64,000 nucleotides of DNA from contig NZ_CANMIR010000005.1 in the NCBI RefSeq assembly GCF_947498015.1, forward strand, positions 223,551 to 287,550, written 5' to 3'. Each line of letters opens with the position of its first letter. The stretch's first letter is position 1. The position numbers and the translations under genes were made by a program. Under the pieces are notes generated by a model. The model did not search any database. It worked only from the letters and a program-made list of their open reading frames with translations, and was not told the origin of the DNA. The DNA is from an uncultured Neptuniibacter sp. Its GTDB lineage: Bacteria > Pseudomonadota > Gammaproteobacteria > Pseudomonadales > Balneatricaceae. This document shows positions 56,784 through 64,000 of this stretch, piece after piece.

Positions 56784-58613
56784 ATGCCTGATTCTTTCAA
56801 AATGACGAACCTTCCGTTTAGTTTACTGGATGAAAATGAACAGAGGCTGCTTCGCTCAAGTCTGGATATTGGTTACTACCAGAAAGGCGAAGTGATCATG
56901 GCTGCAGGCGAAGAGCCTGAGGGCGTTTTTGTTATTCTGAAAGGAAGGGTTGGTGAAAGTGATGTAAGAGAGGATGGTGAGGCAGCACCTGAACACGTCT
57001 TTGTTCACTATACCAATGAGGACTATTTTGGTGGTTGGTCTGCTATCCGTGGTAAGGCGATACATAACTTCATCGCAGAAGAGGAGACTATCTGCCATAT
57101 TCTGCCAACAAAAACATTGTTGGATCTGATGTCCACGAACGGGCTGTTTGCAGATTACTTCCAGCAAAACCTTTCAGCCAAAACAGAGATCGTAGAGCAA
57201 CATAGTAAAGATCAGGATATGGCTGAATTTATGCTGGCGAAAGTATCAGATGGTTTAGTGCGTGATCCGCTGGTGATCCCGGAAGGGACATCGATTCGTG
57301 ATGCAACATTATTAATGCGTGAGAAGAAAGCGGACTGCATTCTGGTCAAGCGTGGCAATCGTCACGGAATGGTCACAGGAACCGATCTTCTGGATGCTGT
57401 TATTGTTAATGAACTGTCGATGGAAACCGATCTGGCTGAAATTGCCAGTTATCGTCTGATAACTGTGCAGCCAGATGATTACTTGTTCAACGCACTAATC
57501 ATCATGACGCAGCAGCATATTGAACGTGTAGTTGTAATGAAAGATGGAGCGATGGGGGGCATTGTTGAGCTGACAGATGTACTCAGTTATTTCTCCAGTC
57601 ATTCACATGTAATTGGTTTGCGTATTGAGCGCGCACAAACCATTGAGGATCTTAAAGAAGCAGAAAAAGGTCTTGATGATCTGATTAAGGCCTTGGTTTC
57701 TAACGGTGTTAAAACGCGCTTTGTTATGGATCTGCTAGCGGCGATGAATGGACGGATTATTGCCAAGTTGTTCAATATCATGATTCCTGCGGATATGCAG
57801 CCACATGTATGTCTGTTGGTGATGGGGTCTGAAGGACGTGGCGAGCAGATAATGAAAACGGACCAGGACAATGCGATTATTCATCGTGATGGTCTGGTCT
57901 GGCCTGAGATGCAGGAGACACTGAACCGGTTCAGTGAGACTTTAATCGAATTTGGCTTCCCGCCCTGCCCGGGTAATATTATGGTATCCAATCCGGAGTG
58001 GGTTAAATCGCTTGGCGGTTGGACACAAATGTTAGGTGATTGGGCTGATCGCTGTGATGGTGATTCGCAAATGAACCTGGCGATAGCTGTAGACGCCAAA
58101 CCTGTTGCGGGGAACCCTGCTATATTCAAGGCAAGCCGAAATTGGTTTATGCGTCACCTTCGCAATAATGATGTGTTCTTCTCGCATTTTGCTAAGTCTT
58201 CACTTGAATTTGATACGCCGCTGACCTTCTTTGGAAATCTTAAAGATAAAGGGCAGCTAGATATTAAGAAAGGCGGTATCTTCCCTATCGTACATGGTAT
58301 CCGGACGATCGCTCTCGAATACCGAGTGAAGCCGACAAATACCTTTGAGCGAATTGAAGCACTTGTTGAGCTTGGTCAGTTAAAAGAAAAACACGGTAAA
58401 GAGATTACTGAAGCGTTAAGCCTGTTTATCAGTTTGCGATTAAGGCAGCAGATTAAGCGAATTGAGTGTAGTGATACAGGGCACGACCAAACACCAAATC
58501 TTATTGAGCTGCAGTCATTAGATAAACTGGAGCGCGACCTGCTCAGGGATGCTTTGCATATTGTGAAAGGCTTTAAAAAGCATCTTGAGTTAAGGTATCA
58601 CCTCGGGGGTTAA
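56784..58613 (+). CDS. Cyclic-nucleotide-binding/CBS/DUF294 nucleotidyltransferase-like protein
   Basis: A 609-residue cytoplasmic protein: an N-terminal cNMP-binding fold (about 10-130), a pair of CBS domains (about 155-280), a DUF294 nucleotidyltransferase domain with GSEGRGEQIMKTDQDNA (about 348-364; GS and DxD metal residues present) and a helical C-terminal domain (about 480-600). Such proteins stand next to acetate symporters and an exonuclease in Pseudomonas as well. A role in nucleotide-based signalling of carbon state is likely but unproven. It ends five bases before the exonuclease gene. Confidence 0.88.
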   Translation: MPDSFKMTNLPFSLLDENEQRLLRSSLDIGYYQKGEVIMAAGEEPEGVFVILKGRVGESDVREDGEAAPEHVFVHYTNEDYFGGWSAIRGKAIHNFIAEEETICHILPTKTLLDLMSTNGLFADYFQQNLSAKTEIVEQHSKDQDMAEFMLAKVSDGLVRDPLVIPEGTSIRDATLLMREKKADCILVKRGNRHGMVTGTDLLDAVIVNELSMETDLAEIASYRLITVQPDDYLFNALIIMTQQHIERVVVMKDGAMGGIVELTDVLSYFSSHSHVIGLRIERAQTIEDLKEAEKGLDDLIKALVSNGVKTRFVMDLLAAMNGRIIAKLFNIMIPADMQPHVCLLVMGSEGRGEQIMKTDQDNAIIHRDGLVWPEMQETLNRFSETLIEFGFPPCPGNIMVSNPEWVKSLGGWTQMLGDWADRCDGDSQMNLAIAVDAKPVAGNPAIFKASRNWFMRHLRNNDVFFSHFAKSSLEFDTPLTFFGNLKDKGQLDIKKGGIFPIVHGIRTIALEYRVKPTNTFERIEALVELGQLKEKHGKEITEALSLFISLRLRQQIKRIECSDTGHDQTPNLIELQSLDKLERDLLRDALHIVKGFKKHLELRYHLGG

Positions 58614-58618
58614 TATAG

Positions 58619-59248
58619 ATGATCATACCCAGAGCGGTACGAAGAATAAAAGAAAAGTATGACCATAAATCAGGGCCTTATGCTCACCTCTTTGAGACCT
58701 ATGATGGCGATGAGGTTGTTTCGCTTGATTGTGAAACAACCAGCCTGGATGTGAAGCAGGGTGAGATCGTTTCAATCGGTGCGGTTAAGATTAAGGGGCG
58801 AAAGGTATTAACCAGTGACCGGTTAGATATCAAGCTAAAGCCTCCCAAATCACTCACCGGCGATTCGATAAAAATTCATAAAATCCGTGAGAGCGATCTT
58901 GCCGAAGGGATCGATATTGAAGACGCCCTGGAGCAGGTGTTGGAATTTGTCGGTAATCGGCCAATTCTGGGCTATTACGTAAACTATGATGTCAGGATGC
59001 TCGATAAATTTATCCGTCCTCAGTTCGGCTTTGGCTTACCAAACAAGGCGATTGAGCTCTCCCATGTCTATCATGACATCATTAAGTGGAAGGCTGTGGG
59101 CGGAAATGTGGATCTGCGTTTTGATACGATATCTAAGCAATTGGATATTCCAATGCTTGAGAGGCATACAGCGATCGGTGATGCTCTGACTGTTGCATTA
59201 ATGTATGTTCGCTTAAAATACGGTGATCCACCGGAAGCACATTACTAA
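58619..59248 (+). CDS. DEDDh 3'-5' exonuclease (DnaQ-like)
   Basis: A 209-residue exonuclease of the DnaQ fold. ExoI motif is SLDCETTSLD (D37, E39), ExoII lies in YYVNYDVRMLD and ExoIII in HTAIGDALTVA (His and Asp), so all metal ligands are present. It is not fused to a polymerase. It is co-transcribed with the DUF294 protein; substrates may be small RNA or DNA oligonucleotides. A terminator follows 22 bases downstream. Confidence 0.88.
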   Translation: MIIPRAVRRIKEKYDHKSGPYAHLFETYDGDEVVSLDCETTSLDVKQGEIVSIGAVKIKGRKVLTSDRLDIKLKPPKSLTGDSIKIHKIRESDLAEGIDIEDALEQVLEFVGNRPILGYYVNYDVRMLDKFIRPQFGFGLPNKAIELSHVYHDIIKWKAVGGNVDLRFDTISKQLDIPMLERHTAIGDALTVALMYVRLKYGDPPEAHY

Positions 59249-59269
59249 TCACTATTTTGTCAAAAGATT

Positions 59270-59293
59270 AACGGGCCTATGGCCCGTTTTTTG
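59270..59293 (+). terminator. Intrinsic terminator after the exonuclease gene
   Basis: A perfect 8-bp stem AACGGGCC/GGCCCGTT with a TAT loop is followed by T residues. Confidence 0.92.
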
Positions 59294-59366
59294 CTTTATC
59301 TGCTATAGGTTTTATAGTTTTTATAAAAATAAGACAAAAAAATGTCACGTAAAGCTGAATTTTGTC

Positions 59367-59394
59367 TTGATGGAGAGGGTTCTCCGTTTATAAT
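59367..59394 (+). promoter_or_regulatory. Putative sigma-70 type promoter of fliE
   Basis: TTGATG (59367-59372) and a perfect TATAAT (59389-59394) are 16 bp apart. The spacer holds the inverted repeat GGAGA-GGGT-TCTCC. It is 28-55 bp before the fliE ATG. No GG-N10-GC sigma-54 signal was found in the same gap, although fliE promoters in Pseudomonas depend on sigma-54. Confidence 0.5.
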
Positions 59395-59421
59395 GTCAAT
59401 AAATTGCCGTTTGGTGTTGAT

Positions 59422-59775
59422 ATGGTTGATAGAGCTGACATAAATAGCGTCCTGATGCAGATGCGAGCGATGAAGACTGAAGTTCAGAGTGCTTCATCTG
59501 AAATGATGCAGGGTATGCCGTCAGACATGGGCGGTATTAAGCCAGCTGAGCGCACAGGGTTCGGTGAAATCCTGAAGAATGCAGTAGATGGTGTTAATGA
59601 AACACAAGCTGAAGCCAAAAAAATGGCGGTGGCTTATGAAAAAGGCGATCCGATGGTTGACCTGCCTCAGGTTATGATCGCCGCTGAAAAAGCTTCAGTG
59701 TCATTTCAGGCAATGACACAGGTGCGTAATCGTTTGGTTACCGCTTATGAAGATATTATGAAAATGCCGATCTGA
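59422..59775 (+). CDS. fliE: Flagellar hook-basal body protein FliE
   Basis: A 117-residue secreted rod component linking the MS ring to the rod. It has a short polar N-terminus, a GFGEILKNAVDGVNETQ block and the conserved C-terminus FQAMTQVRNRLVTAYEDIMKMPI. The frame reaches back to a TTG at 59404, but the ATG at 59422 matches family starts. It begins the fliEFGHI operon. Confidence 0.96.
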   Translation: MVDRADINSVLMQMRAMKTEVQSASSEMMQGMPSDMGGIKPAERTGFGEILKNAVDGVNETQAEAKKMAVAYEKGDPMVDLPQVMIAAEKASVSFQAMTQVRNRLVTAYEDIMKMPI

Positions 59776-59806
59776 TTAATATTAAAATAATACAGGAAGA
59801 GTGGCA

Positions 59807-61480
59807 GTGGCATCTGATAGCGCAAATGCATTAACCGGGAATCCCATGCAGGGCTTTAACAAGCTAAGCATCGTTCGTCAGCTTGGGTTGATGGTGGGGT
59901 TGGCAGCAAGTGTTGCGATTGGTTTTGCCGTGGTTTTGTGGTCCCAGAAACCAGAGCAGCGCGTTCTCTTCAGTAACCTTTCATTTTCTGATGCAAACCA
60001 GATTATAGAGCAGCTGCGTCTCTATAATGTGCCTTACAAATTTGATGCCGATGGGCGTGCTATTTTGGTTCCGGATGAGTATGTGCATCAGGCTCGCCTT
60101 AAGCTGGCGTCCGAGGGATATACAGCGGATAAAACGGTTGGCTTTGAAATACTCGATAAAGAGCAGAGTCTGGGTACCAGTCAGTTTATGGAGACGACAA
60201 AGTATCGTCGTGGCCTTGAAGGTGAGCTGGCTCGTACCATTTCCAGTATGACCGCCATCCGAAATGCGCGTGTTCATCTGGCAATACCAAAAGATACTGT
60301 GTTTATTCGTGATACCCGAAAACCGACAGCTTCTGTTTTCCTTGAGCTGTTTTCGGGGCGCCAGTTGGAGCGTGATCAGGTTGCGTCCATCGCAAATCTT
60401 GTTGCATCCAGTATTCCTGCCTTAAATGTCAAAGATGTGACGGTTGTCGATCAGCGTGGGCGTCTGCTTAATATTCGCGATAAAGATGTCAATGTTGTAT
60501 TAGCTGCCAAGCAGCTCGAATACACGCGTAATCTTGAAGAAACAATGTTGAATCGCGTTAACAGTATCCTTCAGCCTGTCGTGGGTATGGGGCGTTTTCG
60601 TGCAGAAGTCTCTGCGGACGTTGACTTCACTGCTGTAGAGCAGACGGATGAATTATATAACCCTGACCTGCCTGCTCTGCGTAGTGAGCAAACAATGGAT
60701 GAGTCGCGTGTTGCTGGTGCTTCGGCTGTTGGGGTGCCTGGTGCTTTATCCAACCAGCCTCCAGGCCCCAGTAGTGTGCCAGAACAGGCGTCTGGTGAAG
60801 GGGTGGTTTCAAGCGTGACAGGAAATCCAGGTTCTTCGCGTAAACAGGCAACGCGTAACTTTGAGCTGGACCGTACAATTAGCTACACAAAACATCAGCA
60901 GGGGCGTGTACGTCGATTAACTGTGGCTGTAGTCGTTGATGATCTGTCCAGTGTTAATGCTGCGACCGGTGAGATGATACGTACACCCTGGGATCAGAAT
61001 GAGTTAGAGCGCCTAAGAATACTGGTTCGGGATGCAGTGGGTTATTCCTCTGTCAGGGGGGATAGTGTAAATGTTGTTAATACACCTTTTGTCGCCGAAA
61101 TGCCTATCGCCACTGAGGAAACCCCAATCTGGAAAGAGGAGTGGGTATGGGATGTTGTGAAGCAGGTTATGGCAGCGGTGTTTGTTCTGGTTCTGGTGTT
61201 TGGTATTTTACGACCGATCTTACGTAATCTTGCTACCGCGGGGACGGCAGGTAATATGGCTGGCGTGGGTGCTGCCGGTGATGTATCAGCCGAATTGGAA
61301 GGACTGGACAGTGGTGATTTCTCATCAGATTCAGTTACTTTTGGTAGTGATGATGATCTGTTGCCGACGCCAAATGAAAGCTTTGATTACCAGTTAAATG
61401 CGATTCGTAGTATGGTTGCTGAAGATCCAGCGCGGGTAGCGCAGGCGGTGAAACAGTGGGTAGGTGACGATGAGCGATGA
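59807..61480 (+). CDS. fliF: Flagellar MS-ring protein FliF
   Basis: A 557-residue inner-membrane ring protein. It has membrane helices near residues 28-48 and 449-469, ring-building motifs between them (EGELARTISSM, HLAIPKDTVF), a Pro/Gly/Ser-rich variable region at about 310-350 and a C-terminal FliG-binding tail. The start is GTG: 59801 and 59807 are both possible, and 59807 has AGGA nine bases upstream, better than the three bases for 59801. The C-terminal end overlaps fliG. Confidence 0.95.
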   Translation: MASDSANALTGNPMQGFNKLSIVRQLGLMVGLAASVAIGFAVVLWSQKPEQRVLFSNLSFSDANQIIEQLRLYNVPYKFDADGRAILVPDEYVHQARLKLASEGYTADKTVGFEILDKEQSLGTSQFMETTKYRRGLEGELARTISSMTAIRNARVHLAIPKDTVFIRDTRKPTASVFLELFSGRQLERDQVASIANLVASSIPALNVKDVTVVDQRGRLLNIRDKDVNVVLAAKQLEYTRNLEETMLNRVNSILQPVVGMGRFRAEVSADVDFTAVEQTDELYNPDLPALRSEQTMDESRVAGASAVGVPGALSNQPPGPSSVPEQASGEGVVSSVTGNPGSSRKQATRNFELDRTISYTKHQQGRVRRLTVAVVVDDLSSVNAATGEMIRTPWDQNELERLRILVRDAVGYSSVRGDSVNVVNTPFVAEMPIATEETPIWKEEWVWDVVKQVMAAVFVLVLVFGILRPILRNLATAGTAGNMAGVGAAGDVSAELEGLDSGDFSSDSVTFGSDDDLLPTPNESFDYQLNAIRSMVAEDPARVAQAVKQWVGDDER

Positions 61481-62483
61481 GGCAAGTCAGGATGAACTCA
61501 GCGAGATCAACAAAGCTGCGATTCTTCTGATTAGCTTAGGCGAAGCTGATGCCGCTGAAATCCTTAAGCATATGGGCCCGAAAGAGGTTCAGATGATTGG
61601 TGAAGCGATGGCGCAGCTAAATAATGTGCCGCAATCCAAGGTTGAATCTGTTGTTGGTGATTTTATGGGGCTGGTCAGCGACCAAACCGGTATTGGCATC
61701 AATAATGATATCTATATTCGTTCAATGCTGAATCAGGCGTTGGGCGAAGAAAAAGCTAAAACTCTTCTTGATCGTATTCTTATGAGCACCAATACTTCCG
61801 GCCTGGATACACTTCGCTGGATGGAGCCCCGCCAGATAGCTGAAATCATTCGCTATGAGCATCCGCAGATACAGGCTGTAGTCGTGGCGTATCTGGAGCC
61901 TGACGTGGCAGCTGGTGTGCTGGCATATTTTGATGATAAACAGCGACTGGATATTTTGATGCGAGTTTCAGCTCTTGATCGTATCCAGCCTCAAGCACTG
62001 CAAGAGTTGAATGATATTCTTGAGCGTCAATTTGCTGGCGCAAGTGGCGCAAGTACTGCGACTCTGGGCGGTGTAAAGAATGCCGCAGATATTATGAACT
62101 TTATCGACTCGAATCTGGAAGCTGAGTTGATGGAGGGAATCAAAGAAGCGGATGAAAACCTTGCCAACACCATTTCCGACATGATGTTTGTGTTCGAAAA
62201 CCTCCAGGATGTCGAAGACATGGGTATTCAGGCTATCTTGCGTGAAGTTTCAACCGATGTGCTTGTCATTGCCCTGAAAGGTGCGGATGTCTCACTTCAG
62301 GAGAAAGTCTTCCGTAACATGTCCAAACGTGCGGCCGAGCTTCTGCGGGATGATCTTGAAGCGAAAGGGCCTGTTCGTGTATCTGAAGTCGAAGAAGCAC
62401 AGAAAGAGATTCTTACGGTGGCTAGAAGGCTGGCTGACGAGGGTGAAATCATCCTTGGCGGCGGTGGCGAAGAGATGTTGTAG
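61470..62483 (+). CDS. fliG: Flagellar motor switch protein FliG
   Basis: A 337-residue rotor protein of the C-ring that interacts with MotA and FliF. It has the N-terminal KAAILLISLGE, the middle-domain EHPQIQAVVVAYL and the C-terminal torque helix with charged residues. The ATG at 61470 lies inside the last codons of fliF (11-base overlap); an upstream GTG at 61464 is less likely. Length is normal. Confidence 0.97.
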   Translation: MSDEASQDELSEINKAAILLISLGEADAAEILKHMGPKEVQMIGEAMAQLNNVPQSKVESVVGDFMGLVSDQTGIGINNDIYIRSMLNQALGEEKAKTLLDRILMSTNTSGLDTLRWMEPRQIAEIIRYEHPQIQAVVVAYLEPDVAAGVLAYFDDKQRLDILMRVSALDRIQPQALQELNDILERQFAGASGASTATLGGVKNAADIMNFIDSNLEAELMEGIKEADENLANTISDMMFVFENLQDVEDMGIQAILREVSTDVLVIALKGADVSLQEKVFRNMSKRAAELLRDDLEAKGPVRVSEVEEAQKEILTVARRLADEGEIILGGGGEEML

Positions 62484-62492
62484 GGCTGAACT

Positions 62493-63254
62493 ATGTCAGA
62501 CAGCAGCAAACCTTATAAACGTATCCGGGCAGACGAGGCTATAGCGCTCTCCGGATGGGATCTTCCTCAGATGACGGAGCCCTCCTCAGTGGCTTTAGCG
62601 CAAAAAAACGCGCCTGTTACTGTTGTAGAGGAGGTAATTGCCGCTGAAAAGATTACTGTTTCTGAACTCGAAGAGATTCGTGAATCCGCCCGTATTGAGG
62701 GTTTAGCGGCAGGTCTTGAAGAGGGGCGGCTCAAAGGTATTGAGGAGGGGATGCCTCAAGGAATTAAAGAGGGTGAGGCTAAAGGGTATCAAGAGGGTTT
62801 TGCTAAGGGTGAGGGCGAAGTGCAACGCTTGCATAAAATCCTTGGTGAGATGTTACTGGAATTCGAATCCCCGCTGAAAGATCAGACAGATCAGTTGGAG
62901 GAGCAATTACTGAAGTTGGTAACCTCTCTTTCTGAAGCCGTTATTGGGGCTGAACTTAAACTTCGCCCTGAGCTTATTCAGCAATCTATCCAGGCAGCCC
63001 TATCTCAGCTCCCTGAGCCCTTAGGTAGGGTCACTCTGCGTGCAAGCCCAGCCGATATTCAGCATCTTGAAAATATGCCCCTACCCTCGGATATTAGTTT
63101 GAACTTCGAGGTTAATGAGCAGCTTTCGGATGGGGATTATCAGTTGATCACCGCAAGTACTCTGGTCAAGAATGATGTGGCTGCAAACTTTGCCGATGTC
63201 GTCGATCAGTTCTATCGCAATGCCTTAGCAGTTCCGGCTGATCCCCATGAGTAA
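62493..63254 (+). CDS. fliH: Flagellar assembly protein FliH
   Basis: A 253-residue negative regulator and stator of the FliI ATPase in the flagellar export apparatus. It has the typical Gly-rich EGxxxGxxEG repeats (about 70-108, such as EGLAAGLEEGRLKGIEEG) and a C-terminal domain similar to V/F-ATPase stator subunits. It overlaps fliI by eight bases. Confidence 0.95.
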   Translation: MSDSSKPYKRIRADEAIALSGWDLPQMTEPSSVALAQKNAPVTVVEEVIAAEKITVSELEEIRESARIEGLAAGLEEGRLKGIEEGMPQGIKEGEAKGYQEGFAKGEGEVQRLHKILGEMLLEFESPLKDQTDQLEEQLLKLVTSLSEAVIGAELKLRPELIQQSIQAALSQLPEPLGRVTLRASPADIQHLENMPLPSDISLNFEVNEQLSDGDYQLITASTLVKNDVAANFADVVDQFYRNALAVPADPHE

Positions 63255-64000
63255 CATACTGGATCGGCTGTCTCGATTCTCACAACCCCTGAACCATCTC
63301 CCCCCACGCATTGAGGGCCGTATCACACGTATGATCGGTCTCACCATCGAAGCTGTAGGTATTAAGTGTGCTGTTGGTGAATGCTGCTTCATTGAACTGG
63401 CTGCAGATAACCTGGTGGAAGCTGAAGTGGTCGGTTTCTCTGGTGATCGTATCTATCTGATGCCGCTCTACCCGATTGATGGGCTTCAGGCGGGAACCCG
63501 CGTTATCGCCCATGCTGCGATGGGGAAAGTGCCTGTTGGGATGTCTCTGTTAGGGCGTGTGCTGAATGGTGTTGGTAAGCCGATTGATGGCAAGGGAGCA
63601 CTGGTACCGGAAGCTGAGACAGGTCTTTCGGGTGAAGTGATCAATCCGTTGTTGCGCGATCCGATAAAACAGCCTCTCGATGTTGGTATCAGAACGATTA
63701 ATGGTCTGTTGACCGTTGGACGTGGACAGCGCATGGGGTTGTTTGCGGGGAGTGGTGTCGGTAAGTCGGTTCTGCTCGGCATGATGACACGTTTTACTGA
63801 AGCTGAAATCATTGTTGTTGGGCTGATCGGCGAGCGTGGTCGTGAGGTTAAAGAGTTTATCGAGCAGAGTTTGGGTGAAGAGGGGTTAAAGCGTTCAGTC
63901 GTGGTTGCGTCTCCGGCGGATGACTCACCACTGATGCGGCTCAGGGCATCACAGTTATCTACACGAATTGCTGAATACTTCCGTGATCAGGGCAAAAATG
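63247..64000 (+). CDS. fliI: Flagellum-specific ATPase FliI, 5' part
   Basis: The gene runs off the right edge; 251 codons are visible. The start ATG at 63247 overlaps the fliH end. The translated part begins MSNILDRLSRFSQP and has the beta-barrel N-terminal domain, then the P-loop GSGVGKS in GLFAGSGVGKSVLLG and the GLIGERGREVKEFIE motif of the FliI/F1-beta family. It energises flagellar protein export. Confidence 0.96.
   Translation, partial: MSNILDRLSRFSQPLNHLPPRIEGRITRMIGLTIEAVGIKCAVGECCFIELAADNLVEAEVVGFSGDRIYLMPLYPIDGLQAGTRVIAHAAMGKVPVGMSLLGRVLNGVGKPIDGKGALVPEAETGLSGEVINPLLRDPIKQPLDVGIRTINGLLTVGRGQRMGLFAGSGVGKSVLLGMMTRFTEAEIIVVGLIGERGREVKEFIEQSLGEEGLKRSVVVASPADDSPLMRLRASQLSTRIAEYFRDQGKN

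Overview
The window looks like chromosomal DNA of a marine gammaproteobacterium of the Oceanospirillales type. The reasons are the mrdA-rodA-mltB-rlpA-dacA-lipBA and miaB-ybeZ-ybeY-corC-lnt clusters, the long Pseudomonas-type HolD next to RimI, FleQ/FleS/FleR polar-flagellum regulators, a RegB/RegA redox pair and a CrbS/CrbR-type acetate switch. The genus cannot be fixed from sequence reading alone. No rRNA, tRNA, CRISPR array, prophage or transposase was seen.

Layout. 1-8.6 kb: cell elongation and peptidoglycan genes (3' part of mrdA, rodA, mltB, rlpA, dacA), then a D-amino acid aminotransferase, ybeD and lipoate synthesis (lipB, lipA). 8.6-11.3 kb: small envelope and redox genes (OsmC-like protein, lipoprotein, acyltransferase, cytochrome c lipoprotein, hemerythrin). 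11.3-21.4 kb, mostly minus strand: holA, lptE, leuS, a ybeL-like gene (plus strand), lnt, corC, ybeY, ybeZ, miaB. 21.4-25.6 kb: a nitrogen-type operon of a formate/nitrite-family channel, a PP2C-phosphatase/Ser-Thr-kinase fusion, cyanase and a DUF1820 protein. 25.9-28.8 kb: four integron gene cassettes with intact attC sites and no integrase in the window. 29-32 kb: an M48 peptidase, two TM2 proteins and a calcium-binding-repeat protein. 31.8-34.5 kb: epmB/efp/epmA. 34.5-37.4 kb: parts of an amino-acid ABC transporter and a MalY/PatB enzyme. 37.6-43.1 kb: leuA, holD, rimI, a membrane protein, regA, regB. 43.3-47.3 kb: fleQ, fleS, fleR. 47.5-59.2 kb: acetate module (acs, crbR, crbS, symporter pair, DUF294/CBS protein, exonuclease). 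59.4-64 kb: fliE, fliF, fliG, fliH and the 5' part of fliI.

Two regions stand out. First, the channel/kinase/cyanase operon is preceded by a sigma-54 promoter (21825-21840). Directly after it come two hexaloop hairpins (loops AATGGC and AACGGC, both A at position 1 and G at position 4), and the second overlaps an intrinsic terminator with eight T residues. This is the architecture of an ANTAR (NasR/NasT-type) antitermination leader and implies nitrogen-limitation plus nitrate/nitrite control of a cyanase operon. Second, the cassette array (CALIN type) carries four unfamiliar genes. One encodes a HEPN-like protein with an R-x4-H motif, and one encodes a two-TM, coiled-coil protein ending in a PD-(D/E)xK-like domain. 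Both are candidates for defence or toxin functions.

Functionally, the acetate module lies between the flagellar regulators fleQSR and the flagellar basal-body genes fliEFGHI, which are contiguous in many relatives. Most of the remaining genes are ordinary housekeeping genes with intact motifs.
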